Part shown: positions 1 through 8,304 of the stretch, piece by piece
Layout of the letters: every line of letters begins with the position of its first letter
Position numbering within the stretch: position 1 is the stretch's first letter
Origin: Orbus sasakiae
GTDB taxonomy: Bacteria; Pseudomonadota; Gammaproteobacteria; Enterobacterales; Orbaceae
Assembly: GCF_039542345.1 (NCBI RefSeq)
Contig: NZ_BAABHY010000001.1
Coordinates: 124,001-188,000, forward strand
DNA: 64,000 nucleotides
Direction of reading: 5' to 3'
Program-made: the position numbers and the translations under genes
Notes under the pieces: generated by a model
Database searches by the model: none
Told to the model about the DNA's origin: nothing
The model's input: only the letters and a program-made list of their open reading frames with translations

Positions 1-313
1 TATATGCACCAAGATTAACGATCATGGCGATAATTGCCGCGGTTACTTCACTGATCTTTATGCCTAAGTTAGGTAATCCAAAGAAAATGAAAAATAATTG
101 AACAATAAATGGCGTATTGCGAATCAGTTCAACATAGGCTGACCATAATGTGCTAAATACGCGATATTGGCTTGTTCTCACCGCCGCACCAAGTGTACCA
201 ACTATTATCCCTAATATTGTCGTAATGATGGTTAACTCAATCGTTAACCATAGTCCAGACAAGAAATTAGGTATGTAGGCAATCAGTGGGCTAAACTGGA
301 ATGAATAGTTCAT
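1..313 (-). CDS. Polar amino-acid ABC transporter permease (N-terminal part)
   Basis: Inner-membrane permease subunit of a HisM/GlnP-type amino-acid importer. Reading the minus strand from the ATG at 313 gives about 104 residues, starting MNYSFQFSPLIAYIPNFLSG, then a hydrophobic helix and the segment VELIRNTPFIVQLFFIFFGL, which is typical of the family's conserved permease region. The C-terminal half, including the EAA loop, lies beyond the left edge. It sits about 30 bases downstream of the substrate-binding protein gene on the same strand, so the two are probably co-transcribed, with the ATPase further left. Substrate is not determinable. Confidence 0.85.
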   Translation of the reverse strand, partial: MNYSFQFSPLIAYIPNFLSGLWLTIELTIITTILGIIVGTLGAAVRTSQYRVFSTLWSAYVELIRNTPFIVQLFFIFFGLPNLGIKISEVTAAIIAMIVNLGAY

Positions 314-344
314 ATTTTATTCCTGATAACGCCATGAATATGAT

Positions 345-1130
345 TTACATTGTTTGCTGATCGGTTGTAAAAGGCATTCCTAACCATTTTTGCGAATAGC
401 TGTTTAACGTACCGTCATTAATAGCTTGTTGTAAAAGCGTATTAACTTTATTTTTTAAATTTGGTTCATCTTTGCGTAATCCGATATGGTTGGGTGAGTT
501 TTTTAAGGTAATTTTACCTACCGTTGGTTTACCATTACTCATATTGTTAATGGCATAAATAATCACATTGCCGGTTGAGATTAACTCAACTTGACCCGAT
601 AAATAAGCCGTAAGCGTTGTGTTGTTGTCTTCATAACGTTTTATTATCGTCTGTTTGGGGGCAATTTCTGATAACATAATATCTTCTAGTCCCCCTCGCG
701 TTACGCCAACGGTTTTGTCTGCTAAGTCTTCAATTTTATTAACTGAAATTGATGGTGAACCGAATACGCCAAGATAAAATGGCCCATATGGTATCGTAAA
801 ATCAATAACGTTTTCTCTTTCAGCGGTTTTACCAAGTGTAGAAATAATAAGATCAACTTTCTGAGTCTGTAAGTAAGGAATACGATTAGCGGATGTCACC
901 GGAACCAATTCTATTTTTACATTAAGCTGTTTAGCCAGATATTTTGCAACATCAATATCATAACCTTGTGCTTGTAGATCTGTGCCGACAAAACCAAATG
1001 GGGGATAATCAGTTGGTATGGCAACTTTTAAGGTACCGCGTTTTAAAATATCCTCAAGCTCGGCATGACTGCTTGTGGTATAAAAGATAAATAGTGACAG
1101 AATTAAGCAAACATATTTACGGATGGTCAT
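345..1130 (-). CDS. Polar amino-acid ABC transporter substrate-binding protein
   Basis: Periplasmic type 3 solute-binding protein (SBP_bac_3 family), 261 residues. Residues 1-23 form a signal peptide ending in SSHA; the mature protein starts with the family signature GTLKVAIPTDYPPFGF and continues with a GYDIDVAKYLAKQL helix. I chose the ATG at 1130 because GAGG lies about 8 bases upstream; a GTG at 1163 in the same frame would add an 11-residue extension ahead of the signal peptide and has no ribosome-binding site. It precedes the permease gene on the same strand. The ligand (glutamate, glutamine, histidine, cystine or other) cannot be read from sequence alone. Confidence 0.9.
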   Translation of the reverse strand: MTIRKYVCLILSLFIFYTTSSHAELEDILKRGTLKVAIPTDYPPFGFVGTDLQAQGYDIDVAKYLAKQLNVKIELVPVTSANRIPYLQTQKVDLIISTLGKTAERENVIDFTIPYGPFYLGVFGSPSISVNKIEDLADKTVGVTRGGLEDIMLSEIAPKQTIIKRYEDNNTTLTAYLSGQVELISTGNVIIYAINNMSNGKPTVGKITLKNSPNHIGLRKDEPNLKNKVNTLLQQAINDGTLNSYSQKWLGMPFTTDQQTM

Positions 1131-1327
1131 GTTGTGATTCCTCAAACGCTTTAAAATGGGCACTTAAGGTAATGCAACAACTATGCCAAAATAAAAATTA
1201 GATAAAAAACATATAAAAACAATAGGTTATTATTTAAGGTGCTTGCGTTCGGTTTTTGCGGGAAGTCGTATATGATGGGATTGCACTGAAACAAGGCAGA
1301 TCATGATAGATTGGATCAACATAATGA

Positions 1328-1356
1328 GATATCCGCCACATGATGCAGCGGATATC
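1328..1356 (-). terminator. Stem-loop after rpoD
   Basis: Perfect 9-bp inverted repeat GATATCCGC / GCGGATATC with an 11-base loop, just 3' of the rpoD stop codon. It probably ends the rpsU-dnaG-rpoD transcript. The following bases are only moderately T-rich, so efficiency is uncertain. Confidence 0.6.
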
Positions 1357-1365
1357 ATAACGATA

Positions 1366-3207
1366 TTATTCGTCAAGGAAACTACGTAATACATCCGAAC
1401 GGCTTGGATGACGTAATTTACGTAGTGCTTTGGCTTCGATTTGACGAATACGTTCACGCGTAACATCAAATTGTTTACCCACTTCTTCAAGCGTATGATC
1501 AGTATTCATATCGATACCAAAACGCATGCGAAGTACTTTTGCTTCTCTTGGCGTTAAACCCGATAAAATGTCTCTGGTTGCGGCGCGAAGACTTTCAGAC
1601 GTTGCAGCATCAAGTGGTTGCTCAATTGCGGTATCTTCAATAAAATCACCAAGGTGAGAATCTTCATCATCACCAACAGGGGTTTCCATTGAAATTGGCT
1701 CTTTGGCAATTTTCAATACTTTACGGATTTTATCTTCAGGCATCTGCATTTTTTCAGATAGCTCTTCCGGTGTTGGTTCTCGACCAATTTCTTGCAAAAT
1801 TTGACGCGAAATACGGTTAAGTTTGTTAATCGTTTCAATCATATGCACAGGAATACGAATTGTTCTTGCTTGGTCAGCAATTGAACGCGTTATTGCTTGA
1901 CGAATCCACCAAGTTGCATAAGTTGAGAATTTATAACCACGACGGTATTCAAACTTATCAACCGCTTTCATTAGACCAATGTTTCCTTCTTGAATCAGGT
2001 CTAAGAACTGTAATCCACGGTTAGTGTATTTTTTAGCAATTGAGATAACAAGACGTAAGTTTGCTTCAACCATCTCTTTCTTCGCGCGTCTCGCTTTTGC
2101 TTCACCAATCGACATACGACGGTTAATGTCTTTGATTTGCTCAATAGAAAGGTTGGTTTCGGTTTCAATCGTTTGTAACTGTTCAATTTGCTCTGCAATT
2201 TGCGGTTCAAATTCTTTTAATTTTACGGCATAGGTATTCTTTGATTTAACCGCTTTGTCATACCAACTCATGTTGTTTTCACTGCCAGTGAAATGTGTCA
2301 TAAATTGCTTTTTCGGCATTTTACACTGTTCAACACACATTTTCATGATAACGCGTTCGTGCGTTCTGACGCGATCCATCATTTCACGCATATTATTAAC
2401 AAGAATATCAAATTGTTTACCCACTAAACGGAATTGTTTGAAGATTTCCGATAAGTTTTCAATTTCTTGTTGTGCTTTCTTGTGTGAACGGCCATTTTTT
2501 TTGATTGCAACAGATGTTTTTTCATGTTGCTCTTTTAATTCTGCAAATTTTGCTTTAGCCACTTCAGGATCAATCGATGTATCATCATCTGTTGATTCTG
2601 ATTCACTATCTTCATCTTCGTCTTCATCGTCGTCGATATCAATATTTTCAGATTCAACTTCAAGCTCTTCTGGTAATTCTTCAAGGCCTTCTTCGGCATT
2701 TGGGTCAACAAAACCAGTGATTAAATCTGAAAGACGAACCACACCTTTTTCAACAAGATTATATTGCTCTAAAAGATAGGTAATTGCTTCTGGGTATTCA
2801 GAAACAGACGTCTGAACTTGATTGATACCATCTTCAATACGTTTTGCAATATCAATTTCGCCTTCACGAGTTAATAACTCGACAGCACCCATTTCACGCA
2901 TATACATACGCACTGGGTCAGTTGTACGGCCAATTTCTGATTCTACGTTTGATAATACAAGTGCTGTTGCTGCTTCAACGGCTTCTTCGTCTGGAACATT
3001 ATCCGATAAAAGCATTTCATCTGTATCAGGGGCTTCTTCAAGTACTTGAATACCCATATCATTTATCATTTGAATGATATCTTCGATTTGATCCGAATCA
3101 ATAATTTCTTCTGGTAAATGATCATTGACATCAGCATACGTTAAATACCCAAGTTCTTTACCTCGGATAATAAGATGCTTTAGTTGTGACTGAGAGTTTT
3201 GCTCCAT
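1366..3207 (-). CDS. rpoD: RNA polymerase primary sigma factor (sigma-70)
   Basis: Housekeeping sigma factor, 613 residues, the same size as E. coli RpoD. In order: region 1.1 (about 1-80), region 1.2 with DPVRMYMREMG near residue 97, a long non-conserved region with a very acidic tract around 195-210, region 2 with NLRLVISIAKKY and the -10-binding FSTYATWWIRQAITRSI, region 3, and region 4 with the helix-turn-helix and RIRQIEAKALRKLRHPSRS. It is the last gene of the rpsU-dnaG-rpoD operon, 300 bases after dnaG, so an internal promoter in that gap is likely. Nothing appears broken. Confidence 0.98.
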   Translation of the reverse strand: MEQNSQSQLKHLIIRGKELGYLTYADVNDHLPEEIIDSDQIEDIIQMINDMGIQVLEEAPDTDEMLLSDNVPDEEAVEAATALVLSNVESEIGRTTDPVRMYMREMGAVELLTREGEIDIAKRIEDGINQVQTSVSEYPEAITYLLEQYNLVEKGVVRLSDLITGFVDPNAEEGLEELPEELEVESENIDIDDDEDEDEDSESESTDDDTSIDPEVAKAKFAELKEQHEKTSVAIKKNGRSHKKAQQEIENLSEIFKQFRLVGKQFDILVNNMREMMDRVRTHERVIMKMCVEQCKMPKKQFMTHFTGSENNMSWYDKAVKSKNTYAVKLKEFEPQIAEQIEQLQTIETETNLSIEQIKDINRRMSIGEAKARRAKKEMVEANLRLVISIAKKYTNRGLQFLDLIQEGNIGLMKAVDKFEYRRGYKFSTYATWWIRQAITRSIADQARTIRIPVHMIETINKLNRISRQILQEIGREPTPEELSEKMQMPEDKIRKVLKIAKEPISMETPVGDDEDSHLGDFIEDTAIEQPLDAATSESLRAATRDILSGLTPREAKVLRMRFGIDMNTDHTLEEVGKQFDVTRERIRQIEAKALRKLRHPSRSDVLRSFLDE

Positions 3208-3239
3208 ATCAAAATATCCACATTTTGTTGTTTAGTAAT

Positions 3240-3256
3240 GGGTAAACGGGTTACCC
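3240..3256 (-). promoter_or_regulatory. Hairpin in the rpoD leader
   Basis: Inverted repeat GGGTAA / TTACCC with a 5-base loop, 33-49 bases before the rpoD ATG. An overlapping alternative stem CGGGT/ACCCG (3247-3257) shares bases, so two exclusive structures are possible. The remaining dnaG-rpoD gap (3257-3506) is AT-rich and shows no gene. A regulatory role is only a suggestion. Confidence 0.3.
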
Positions 3257-3506
3257 GACTAAATACTTTTATTATCAATCAATAAACGCAAAAGATGATT
3301 ACTATTTGTATAGTGAGAGCTAGTTAATTAGCTGTATCTTATCTATCTGTTTAGATTTATCTGTTGTTTTAAAAGTATATTATTCAATTCTTACTTAAGC
3401 TATTTTGGCTAATTAGCAAGTAAGTTAACTTCATAGCCACCCCAATATTAATCATAATTGAGTATTGTTTTTTGTCTCAGCAATTAAGCTGCTCTTTTAT
3501 CTATAT

Positions 3507-5300
3507 TTAGTCTTTTTTTGATAAAACAAGTATCAAGGTTGCTAATTCTTTTTTTTCTGCAGCAGTGAGCTTTGTCACGCGATCTTTAGCAATCAGTTCG
3601 TCTTGCCTTTGGGCCAATATATTATCATATAACTCTTTTAAAGTATGAGAAAAAATCGTTGAGATTTCCTCTTCTGGGTATTTATGTTCCCAAATTGCTA
3701 ACAAGTTAAGCTGTTTAATAATCGGTTTATTGGCATACTCAGCCAAAATCTGTGCGGTCAAAATGTTTGGATGATCATGGCAAATTTTTAGCAATTCTAT
3801 AAACAGCTCAATTCCAGCAAGGTTAACTTGTTTTAAACTCGCCACATCAGGCACTAATTTTGAAAGTTCAGGATTTTGAATCAATAAACCAATCAAAATG
3901 CGCATCGTGGTTAGCTTCATTTTGATAATTGGCGCTGATTTTTCAGATTCAGCTTCAGTTGAAGGACTTGATGTATGTTGCTGTATCAGCTTATCAATCT
4001 GGTTCATATCTAAAAAACCAAGATAATCGCCAAGTTGTTGCTTGAGTGTCAGGGCAAAAGATTGGGCTTTAACCTGACTAATTAATGGTAAAGCAAGTGA
4101 ACTGAGCTTGGATTTACCTTCTGATGTTTTCAAGTCAACTTGAACAACGAGTTCTTCGAATAAGAATTTTGATAGGGTTAAGCCATCATCTAAACGTTGC
4201 TCAAAAGCATCTTTGCCTTCTTTACGAACTAAGCTATCAGGATCTTCACCTTCTGGTAAGAAGGCAAACTTAATTTGTTTGCCATCAATCAATGTTGGTA
4301 ACAATACATTGAGAGCCCGCCATGCAGCGCGACGACCCGCTTCATCACCATCGAAGCAAAAAATAATATTATCCGTTGCTCTGAACAATAATTTAATATG
4401 ATCTTCTGTGGTCGCGGTGCCTAATGCGGCGACGGCATAGCTAATTCCGAATTGGGCAAGGGACACCACATCCATATAGCCTTCAACCACAAGTAGCTTA
4501 TCGGGATTGCGATTAATCTGCTGTGCTTCATATAATCCATAAAGTTGATAACCTTTGTGGAATATAGCTGTTTCGGGTGAATTAATATATTTCGCAGATT
4601 CATTGGCTTTTATTGTACGCCCACCAAATGCAATAATATTGCCTTGACGATCACGAATTGGGAACATAATACGGCCGCGAAAACGATCGTATTGATTACC
4701 GGCATCATTGCTGACTAGCATCCCAGCTTGATCGTAAAGTTTTTTTTCTTGCGTGCTTTTCGCTATTTGATTAAATGTCAAACGCCAGTCATCTGGAGAA
4801 TAGCCAATATTATAGTGATTAATGGTTGTTTCATCTAATCCCCTATGAATGAGATATTCTCTGGCTTTTTGTGCTTGATCTGTATCGAGTTGAGCGTGGT
4901 AAAAATTCGCTAATTTCCCCATCAGATTATACAATTCACGCCGAACGTTTTGCCCGGATACTTGAGATTTATTCTGTTGCCCCGTATTATCTGTCGAAGT
5001 TTCAATAAAAGGAACTGTTATACCATGCAAATTAGCTAATTCTTCAATCGCTTCAGGGTAAGACAAGCGGTCATAATTCATCATGAAATCAATCGCAGAA
5101 CCACCAGCACCACAGCCAAAACAGTAGTACATTTGTTTTTTTTCACTGACAGAAAAAGAAGGGGTTTTTTCGTTATGAAAGGGACAGTTTCCCCAATAGT
5201 CTTTACCTCGTTTTTTTATTTTGATCCGCTGCCCAACAACATCAACAATGTTGATTCTTGCAATCAGGTCAATAATAAAGTCTTGAGGAATTCGCTTCAT
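3507..5300 (-). CDS. dnaG: DNA primase
   Basis: Synthesises RNA primers at the replication fork. 597 residues from the ATG at 5300 (MKRIPQDFIIDLIARINIVD, the usual DnaG start); an upstream in-frame codon at 5348 falls inside the preceding hairpin and is not credible. The CHC2 zinc finger has C39, H42, C60 and C63; the TOPRIM core shows LLVVEGYMDVVSLAQ and the acidic FCFDGDEAGRRAAW; the C-terminal ~150 residues are the divergent DnaB-binding domain. It is the middle gene of the macromolecular-synthesis operon, separated from rpsU by a terminator-like hairpin, which would keep primase level well below S21. Confidence 0.97.
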   Translation of the reverse strand: MKRIPQDFIIDLIARINIVDVVGQRIKIKKRGKDYWGNCPFHNEKTPSFSVSEKKQMYYCFGCGAGGSAIDFMMNYDRLSYPEAIEELANLHGITVPFIETSTDNTGQQNKSQVSGQNVRRELYNLMGKLANFYHAQLDTDQAQKAREYLIHRGLDETTINHYNIGYSPDDWRLTFNQIAKSTQEKKLYDQAGMLVSNDAGNQYDRFRGRIMFPIRDRQGNIIAFGGRTIKANESAKYINSPETAIFHKGYQLYGLYEAQQINRNPDKLLVVEGYMDVVSLAQFGISYAVAALGTATTEDHIKLLFRATDNIIFCFDGDEAGRRAAWRALNVLLPTLIDGKQIKFAFLPEGEDPDSLVRKEGKDAFEQRLDDGLTLSKFLFEELVVQVDLKTSEGKSKLSSLALPLISQVKAQSFALTLKQQLGDYLGFLDMNQIDKLIQQHTSSPSTEAESEKSAPIIKMKLTTMRILIGLLIQNPELSKLVPDVASLKQVNLAGIELFIELLKICHDHPNILTAQILAEYANKPIIKQLNLLAIWEHKYPEEEISTIFSHTLKELYDNILAQRQDELIAKDRVTKLTAAEKKELATLILVLSKKD

Positions 5301-5336
5301 GGTGACTCTATCCAACTTGCTATATAACAAAGACAA

Positions 5337-5361
5337 CAAACCGTACATGTAGTACGGTTTG
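5337..5361 (-). terminator. rpsU-dnaG intercistronic hairpin (attenuator)
   Basis: Perfect 10-bp inverted repeat CAAACCGTAC / GTACGGTTTG with a 5-base loop. On the minus strand it is followed by TTGTCTTTGTTAT, a fairly T-rich tail. It lies between rpsU and dnaG, the position of the partial terminator known in the E. coli operon, and would reduce read-through into dnaG. Confidence 0.7.
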
Positions 5362-5420
5362 CGTATATATCTGGACTATTTTATAGTATAAGACTATATA
5401 GTTTATGACTAATAATGTTA

Positions 5421-5636
5421 TTAGTATAAACGAATACGACGTGCGTTTTCTCTTTCTAGTTTCTTCGCATGACGTTTTACCGCAGCAGCTTTAGCGCGTT
5501 TACGGATCGTGGTTGGTTTTTCATAAAACTCACGATTACGAACTTCAGCTAAGATTCCTGCTTTTTCACAAGAACGTTTAAAACGACGTAATGCAACATC
5601 GAAAGGTTCATTTTCACGTACTTTAATTACTGGCAT
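5421..5636 (-). CDS. rpsU: 30S ribosomal protein S21
   Basis: Small, very basic 30S subunit protein, 71 residues (MPVIKVRENEPFDVALRRFK...), full length and typical throughout, ending in an Arg/Lys-rich tail. GAGGTGAGAGG just upstream on the minus strand gives a strong ribosome-binding site. It heads the rpsU-dnaG-rpoD operon. In E. coli the divergent neighbour is tsaD; here it is hemB, and tsaD lies about 9 kb away. Confidence 0.98.
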   Translation of the reverse strand: MPVIKVRENEPFDVALRRFKRSCEKAGILAEVRNREFYEKPTTIRKRAKAAAVKRHAKKLERENARRIRLY

Positions 5637-5718
5637 GTGCCTCTCACCTCAAATTATTGGATTTTTACCAGCCTAGTGTCAGATATCAAAATGGCTAGCG
5701 TTAAAAAATTAGTGCTGA

Positions 5719-5747
5719 ATTGTACTGCTAATAGATAGCGCTTGTAA
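5719..5747 (-). promoter_or_regulatory. Sigma-70 promoter for rpsU operon
   Basis: On the minus strand: -35 TTACAA (5742-5747), 17-base spacer, -10 TACAAT (5719-5724), about 80 bases before the rpsU ATG. Spacing is ideal and the hexamers are close to consensus. Predicted by eye. Confidence 0.55.
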
Positions 5748-5826
5748 AGTGTTTTATCAAGATAATTTGTTTTATCAACTACAAATGTATATTCAGAGTT
5801 ATCCGCTAAAGAGTTTCATTTTTAAT

Positions 5827-5855
5827 TTGCTTATCATTAACGACCGTCCGATAAT
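5827..5855 (+). promoter_or_regulatory. Sigma-70 promoter for hemB
   Basis: -35 TTGCTT (5827-5832), 17-base spacer, -10 GATAAT (5850-5855), about 45 bases before the hemB ATG, which has AAAGGAG as its ribosome-binding site. Predicted by eye from spacing and hexamer match. Confidence 0.55.
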
Positions 5856-5898
5856 AGTGCACATAAACAAAGATTGATATACCAAAGGAGTTATTAAT

Positions 5899-6909
5899 AT
5901 GTCATCAATTCTTTCGGGCGAATTTCCACAACGACGTTTACGTCGTTTGCGTGCTCATGATTTTAGCCGCCGCTTAGTTGCCGAAAATCATTTAACCGTA
6001 AATGACTTGATTTATCCTGTTTTTATTGTAGAAGGTAAAAACATTACCCAACCTGTTGCTTCGATGCCAAATGTCAACAGAATGAGTGTTGATGTGTTAC
6101 TTAAAGAAGCTGAAGCCGTCGCTAAGCTAGGTATTCCTGTTTTATCGCTATTCCCTGCTATTGAGCATGATAAAAAGTCACTCCTAGCAGAAGAAGCATT
6201 CAATGAAGATGGGCTGGTTCCACGCGCTGTAAGGGCACTTAAAAAAGAAATGCCTGAATTAGGGATTTTGACGGATGTGGCGCTCGATCCTTACACAATA
6301 CATGGGCAAGATGGCATCATCGATGATCATGGGTATGTGCAAAATGATATAACTGTTGAGACATTAATTAGGCAGGCAATGGTTCAAGCCGAAGCCGGGG
6401 TTGATATCGTCGCTCCTAGCGATATGATGGATGGACGAATCGGTGGTATTCGCTGTGAGCTTGAGGATTGCGGTTTTGTGAATACGCAAATTATGGCGTA
6501 TTCAGCAAAATATGCATCTAGTTTTTATGGGCCTTTCCGTGATGCTGTTGGCTCATCATCAAATATTAAAGGCGGTAATAAAAAGACCTATCAGCTCGAT
6601 CCTGCCAATAGCCGTGAAGCGTTGCAAGAAGTTTATCAAGATTTACAAGAGGGGGCGGATATGGTTATGGTGAAGCCAGGCATGCCTTATCTTGATATTT
6701 TACGCCAAGTCAAAGAGACCTTTGCTGTACCAACATTTGCTTATCAAGTTTCAGGCGAATATGCCATGTTAATGGCGGCGATTAAAAATGGTTGGCTCCA
6801 AGAGTCCGTGATTATGGAGTCATTATTATGTTTTAAACGGGCCGGTGCTGATGGTGTACTGACTTATTTTGCTAAAGAAATTGCGATGCAGTTAAAAGCA
6901 CAGCAATAA
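5899..6909 (+). CDS. hemB: Delta-aminolevulinic acid dehydratase (porphobilinogen synthase)
   Basis: Condenses two 5-aminolevulinate molecules to porphobilinogen in haem synthesis; cytosolic, 336 residues. The two Schiff-base lysines are K204 (YSAKYASSFYGPFRDA) and K259 (VMVKPGMPYLD). The metal segment reads LTDVALDPYTIHGQDG, with Asp at 126, 130 and 138 where zinc-type enzymes such as E. coli HemB carry Cys. It therefore belongs to the Pseudomonas-like, magnesium-type class. Single gene with its own promoter and terminator, divergent from rpsU. Confidence 0.97.
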   Translation: MSSILSGEFPQRRLRRLRAHDFSRRLVAENHLTVNDLIYPVFIVEGKNITQPVASMPNVNRMSVDVLLKEAEAVAKLGIPVLSLFPAIEHDKKSLLAEEAFNEDGLVPRAVRALKKEMPELGILTDVALDPYTIHGQDGIIDDHGYVQNDITVETLIRQAMVQAEAGVDIVAPSDMMDGRIGGIRCELEDCGFVNTQIMAYSAKYASSFYGPFRDAVGSSSNIKGGNKKTYQLDPANSREALQEVYQDLQEGADMVMVKPGMPYLDILRQVKETFAVPTFAYQVSGEYAMLMAAIKNGWLQESVIMESLLCFKRAGADGVLTYFAKEIAMQLKAQQ

Positions 6910-6921
6910 TTTAACGCTTTA

Positions 6922-6954
6922 AAGTCTCTTTATCTTTTCATAATAAAGAGACTT
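6922..6954 (+). terminator. Terminator after hemB
   Basis: 12-bp perfect stem AAGTCTCTTTAT / ATAAAGAGACTT with a 9-base loop, starting 12 bases after the hemB stop and followed by CTTGTTATTT. Confidence 0.75.
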
Positions 6955-7073
6955 CTTGTTATTTACGTCGACTTCTCAATCAAATCTATAGAGAAAACAA
7001 ATTGGCTTCCCTATCCTTAACTTGTTAGTTTATAAATAAGTTATTATTTTTATTAACATTTGGGGTTCAAATT

Positions 7074-8093
7074 ATGGTTTATAAGTTATTAACAACATCA
7101 GTACTTGGCATATTTACATCTTTTATTGCTTGGGGTGATATGATTCAACTCAAAAATGGGGATAATTTGTCTGGTAAGATTAAATTAGTTGATGGTAGCA
7201 AAGTCTTAATCGAAACCGAATACGCTGGCACTATTTCAATTGATAACAGCAAAATCAAAACTTTCTCTATCGATGAACCTGTCAAAATTAAAGATGGACT
7301 ATTCTCACAAGCACAATATGCCGATGCAATTCAATCAGGCGGTGACAGCAATATTACCTTAGTGACGCGCGAAGGTAATAAAACATTACCTATAAACAAT
7401 GATTTAACCATCACTAAAAATACACAAGCTTCTTTAGCGCCAAGTGATTTAATCATAAATGGTGGTCTTAATGCAGGAGCTTATTACAACAAAGGTTCTT
7501 CGAAATCAGAACAATATAGTTTAAATGGTAATGTTACAGCTAAATATGATTTATGGCGTCATGGTCTACGAGCTTCACTTTTTAGAGCGAAAGATGACCA
7601 AGAAACCAGTAACTACTATTATACCACCCAATATGAAGTTGACCGGTTTTTTACACCGTCATTTTTCTGGCAAGGTAATGTTCAGTATAAGCATGATTGG
7701 ATTGAAGATATAAAAACGAAAACAAGTTTTGGTACAGGTCCTGGTTGGCAAGTATGGGAAGATGAATTATCAGCGCTATCATTCACTGGTTTAGTCAGCT
7801 ATCAGAAAATTGATTATCGAAACGGCAATGATTCCACGCATCCAATGGGTTCGGTTAAATGGAATTATTATCAATTTTTCGCAGGGAAATCGTTGAAATT
7901 CTTTACAACGGGTGAAGTCGGCCGGAGTTTTAATAATGACGTTGATTTGGATCTCTCTGCAACCGCTGGAATTGCTTATCGTTTAACTGACTGGCTATCA
8001 ATTAATACCAGTCTTACAAAAGAGAAAAGTAAAACACGCGATGGTGACTCGAACAATACTAACTACAATATTGGTATGGGCGTTAACTGGTAA
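7074..8093 (+). CDS. DUF481 (YdiY-like) outer-membrane protein
   Basis: Probable outer-membrane beta-barrel of the DUF481 / YdiY family, 339 residues. An N-terminal hydrophobic stretch (about 1-20) looks like a signal peptide. Residues ~23-65 (IQLKNGDNLSGKIKLVDGSK...) form the small domain often seen in front of DUF481 barrels; the rest alternates polar and hydrophobic residues as in barrel strands and ends in an aromatic residue (GMGVNW), as expected for Bam-assembled proteins. Longer than E. coli YdiY because of the N-terminal domain. It is a single-gene unit with a strong terminator. Function unknown; the family has been linked to salt or acid exposure, which is not testable here. Confidence 0.8.
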   Translation: MVYKLLTTSVLGIFTSFIAWGDMIQLKNGDNLSGKIKLVDGSKVLIETEYAGTISIDNSKIKTFSIDEPVKIKDGLFSQAQYADAIQSGGDSNITLVTREGNKTLPINNDLTITKNTQASLAPSDLIINGGLNAGAYYNKGSSKSEQYSLNGNVTAKYDLWRHGLRASLFRAKDDQETSNYYYTTQYEVDRFFTPSFFWQGNVQYKHDWIEDIKTKTSFGTGPGWQVWEDELSALSFTGLVSYQKIDYRNGNDSTHPMGSVKWNYYQFFAGKSLKFFTTGEVGRSFNNDVDLDLSATAGIAYRLTDWLSINTSLTKEKSKTRDGDSNNTNYNIGMGVNW

Positions 8094-8110
8094 TGATGGT
8101 ATAATCATGC

Positions 8111-8136
8111 AAAAGCACCATCTGGTGCTTTTTTTA
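8111..8136 (+). terminator. Intrinsic terminator after the DUF481 gene
   Basis: Stem AAAAGCACC / GGTGCTTTT with loop ATCT, then a run of T: a textbook Rho-independent terminator 17 bases after the stop codon. Confidence 0.9.
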
Positions 8137-8234
8137 TATTGTTGATCTGTCATTAAATAAAGACGGATAGTGTTTTAACTCAAAATTAAGATTTTTCCTA
8201 TCAATTTTCCTCTCTGGATATATCATGTAGAAAA

Positions 8235-8250
8235 ACACAATATGTGGTGT
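8235..8250 (+). promoter_or_regulatory. NrdR box 1 upstream of nrdD
   Basis: ACACAATATGTGGTGT closely matches the NrdR consensus (ACACWATATATWGTGT), differing at two positions. It starts exactly 31 bases before a second box, the three-helical-turn spacing typical of NrdR operators. Predicts dATP-dependent repression of nrdD by NrdR. Confidence 0.8.
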
Positions 8251-8265
8251 ATAATTCTCTAAAAA

Positions 8266-8281
8266 TGTCTATATATTGTTT
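8266..8281 (+). promoter_or_regulatory. NrdR box 2 upstream of nrdD
   Basis: TGTCTATATATTGTTT matches 13 of 16 positions of the NrdR consensus and is phased 31 bases from box 1. It lies 24 bases before the nrdD ATG. Confidence 0.75.
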
Positions 8282-8304
8282 TATTTTAGTTTGGGGAATA
8301 CAAA

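Noticed and set aside
1230..1490. 86-codon minus-strand ORF at the rpoD 3' end
   Set aside because: It overlaps the end of rpoD in another frame and runs through its terminator; composition is not protein-like.
2255..2779. 174-codon plus-strand ORF antisense to rpoD
   Set aside because: It mirrors the acidic repeat-rich tract of RpoD, giving a Ser-rich low-complexity translation. No ribosome-binding site or homologue recognised.
8141..8160. FNR-like TTGATCTGTCATTAA upstream of nrdD
   Set aside because: Only one half-site matches; the other half is poor, and NrdR boxes explain nrdD control better.
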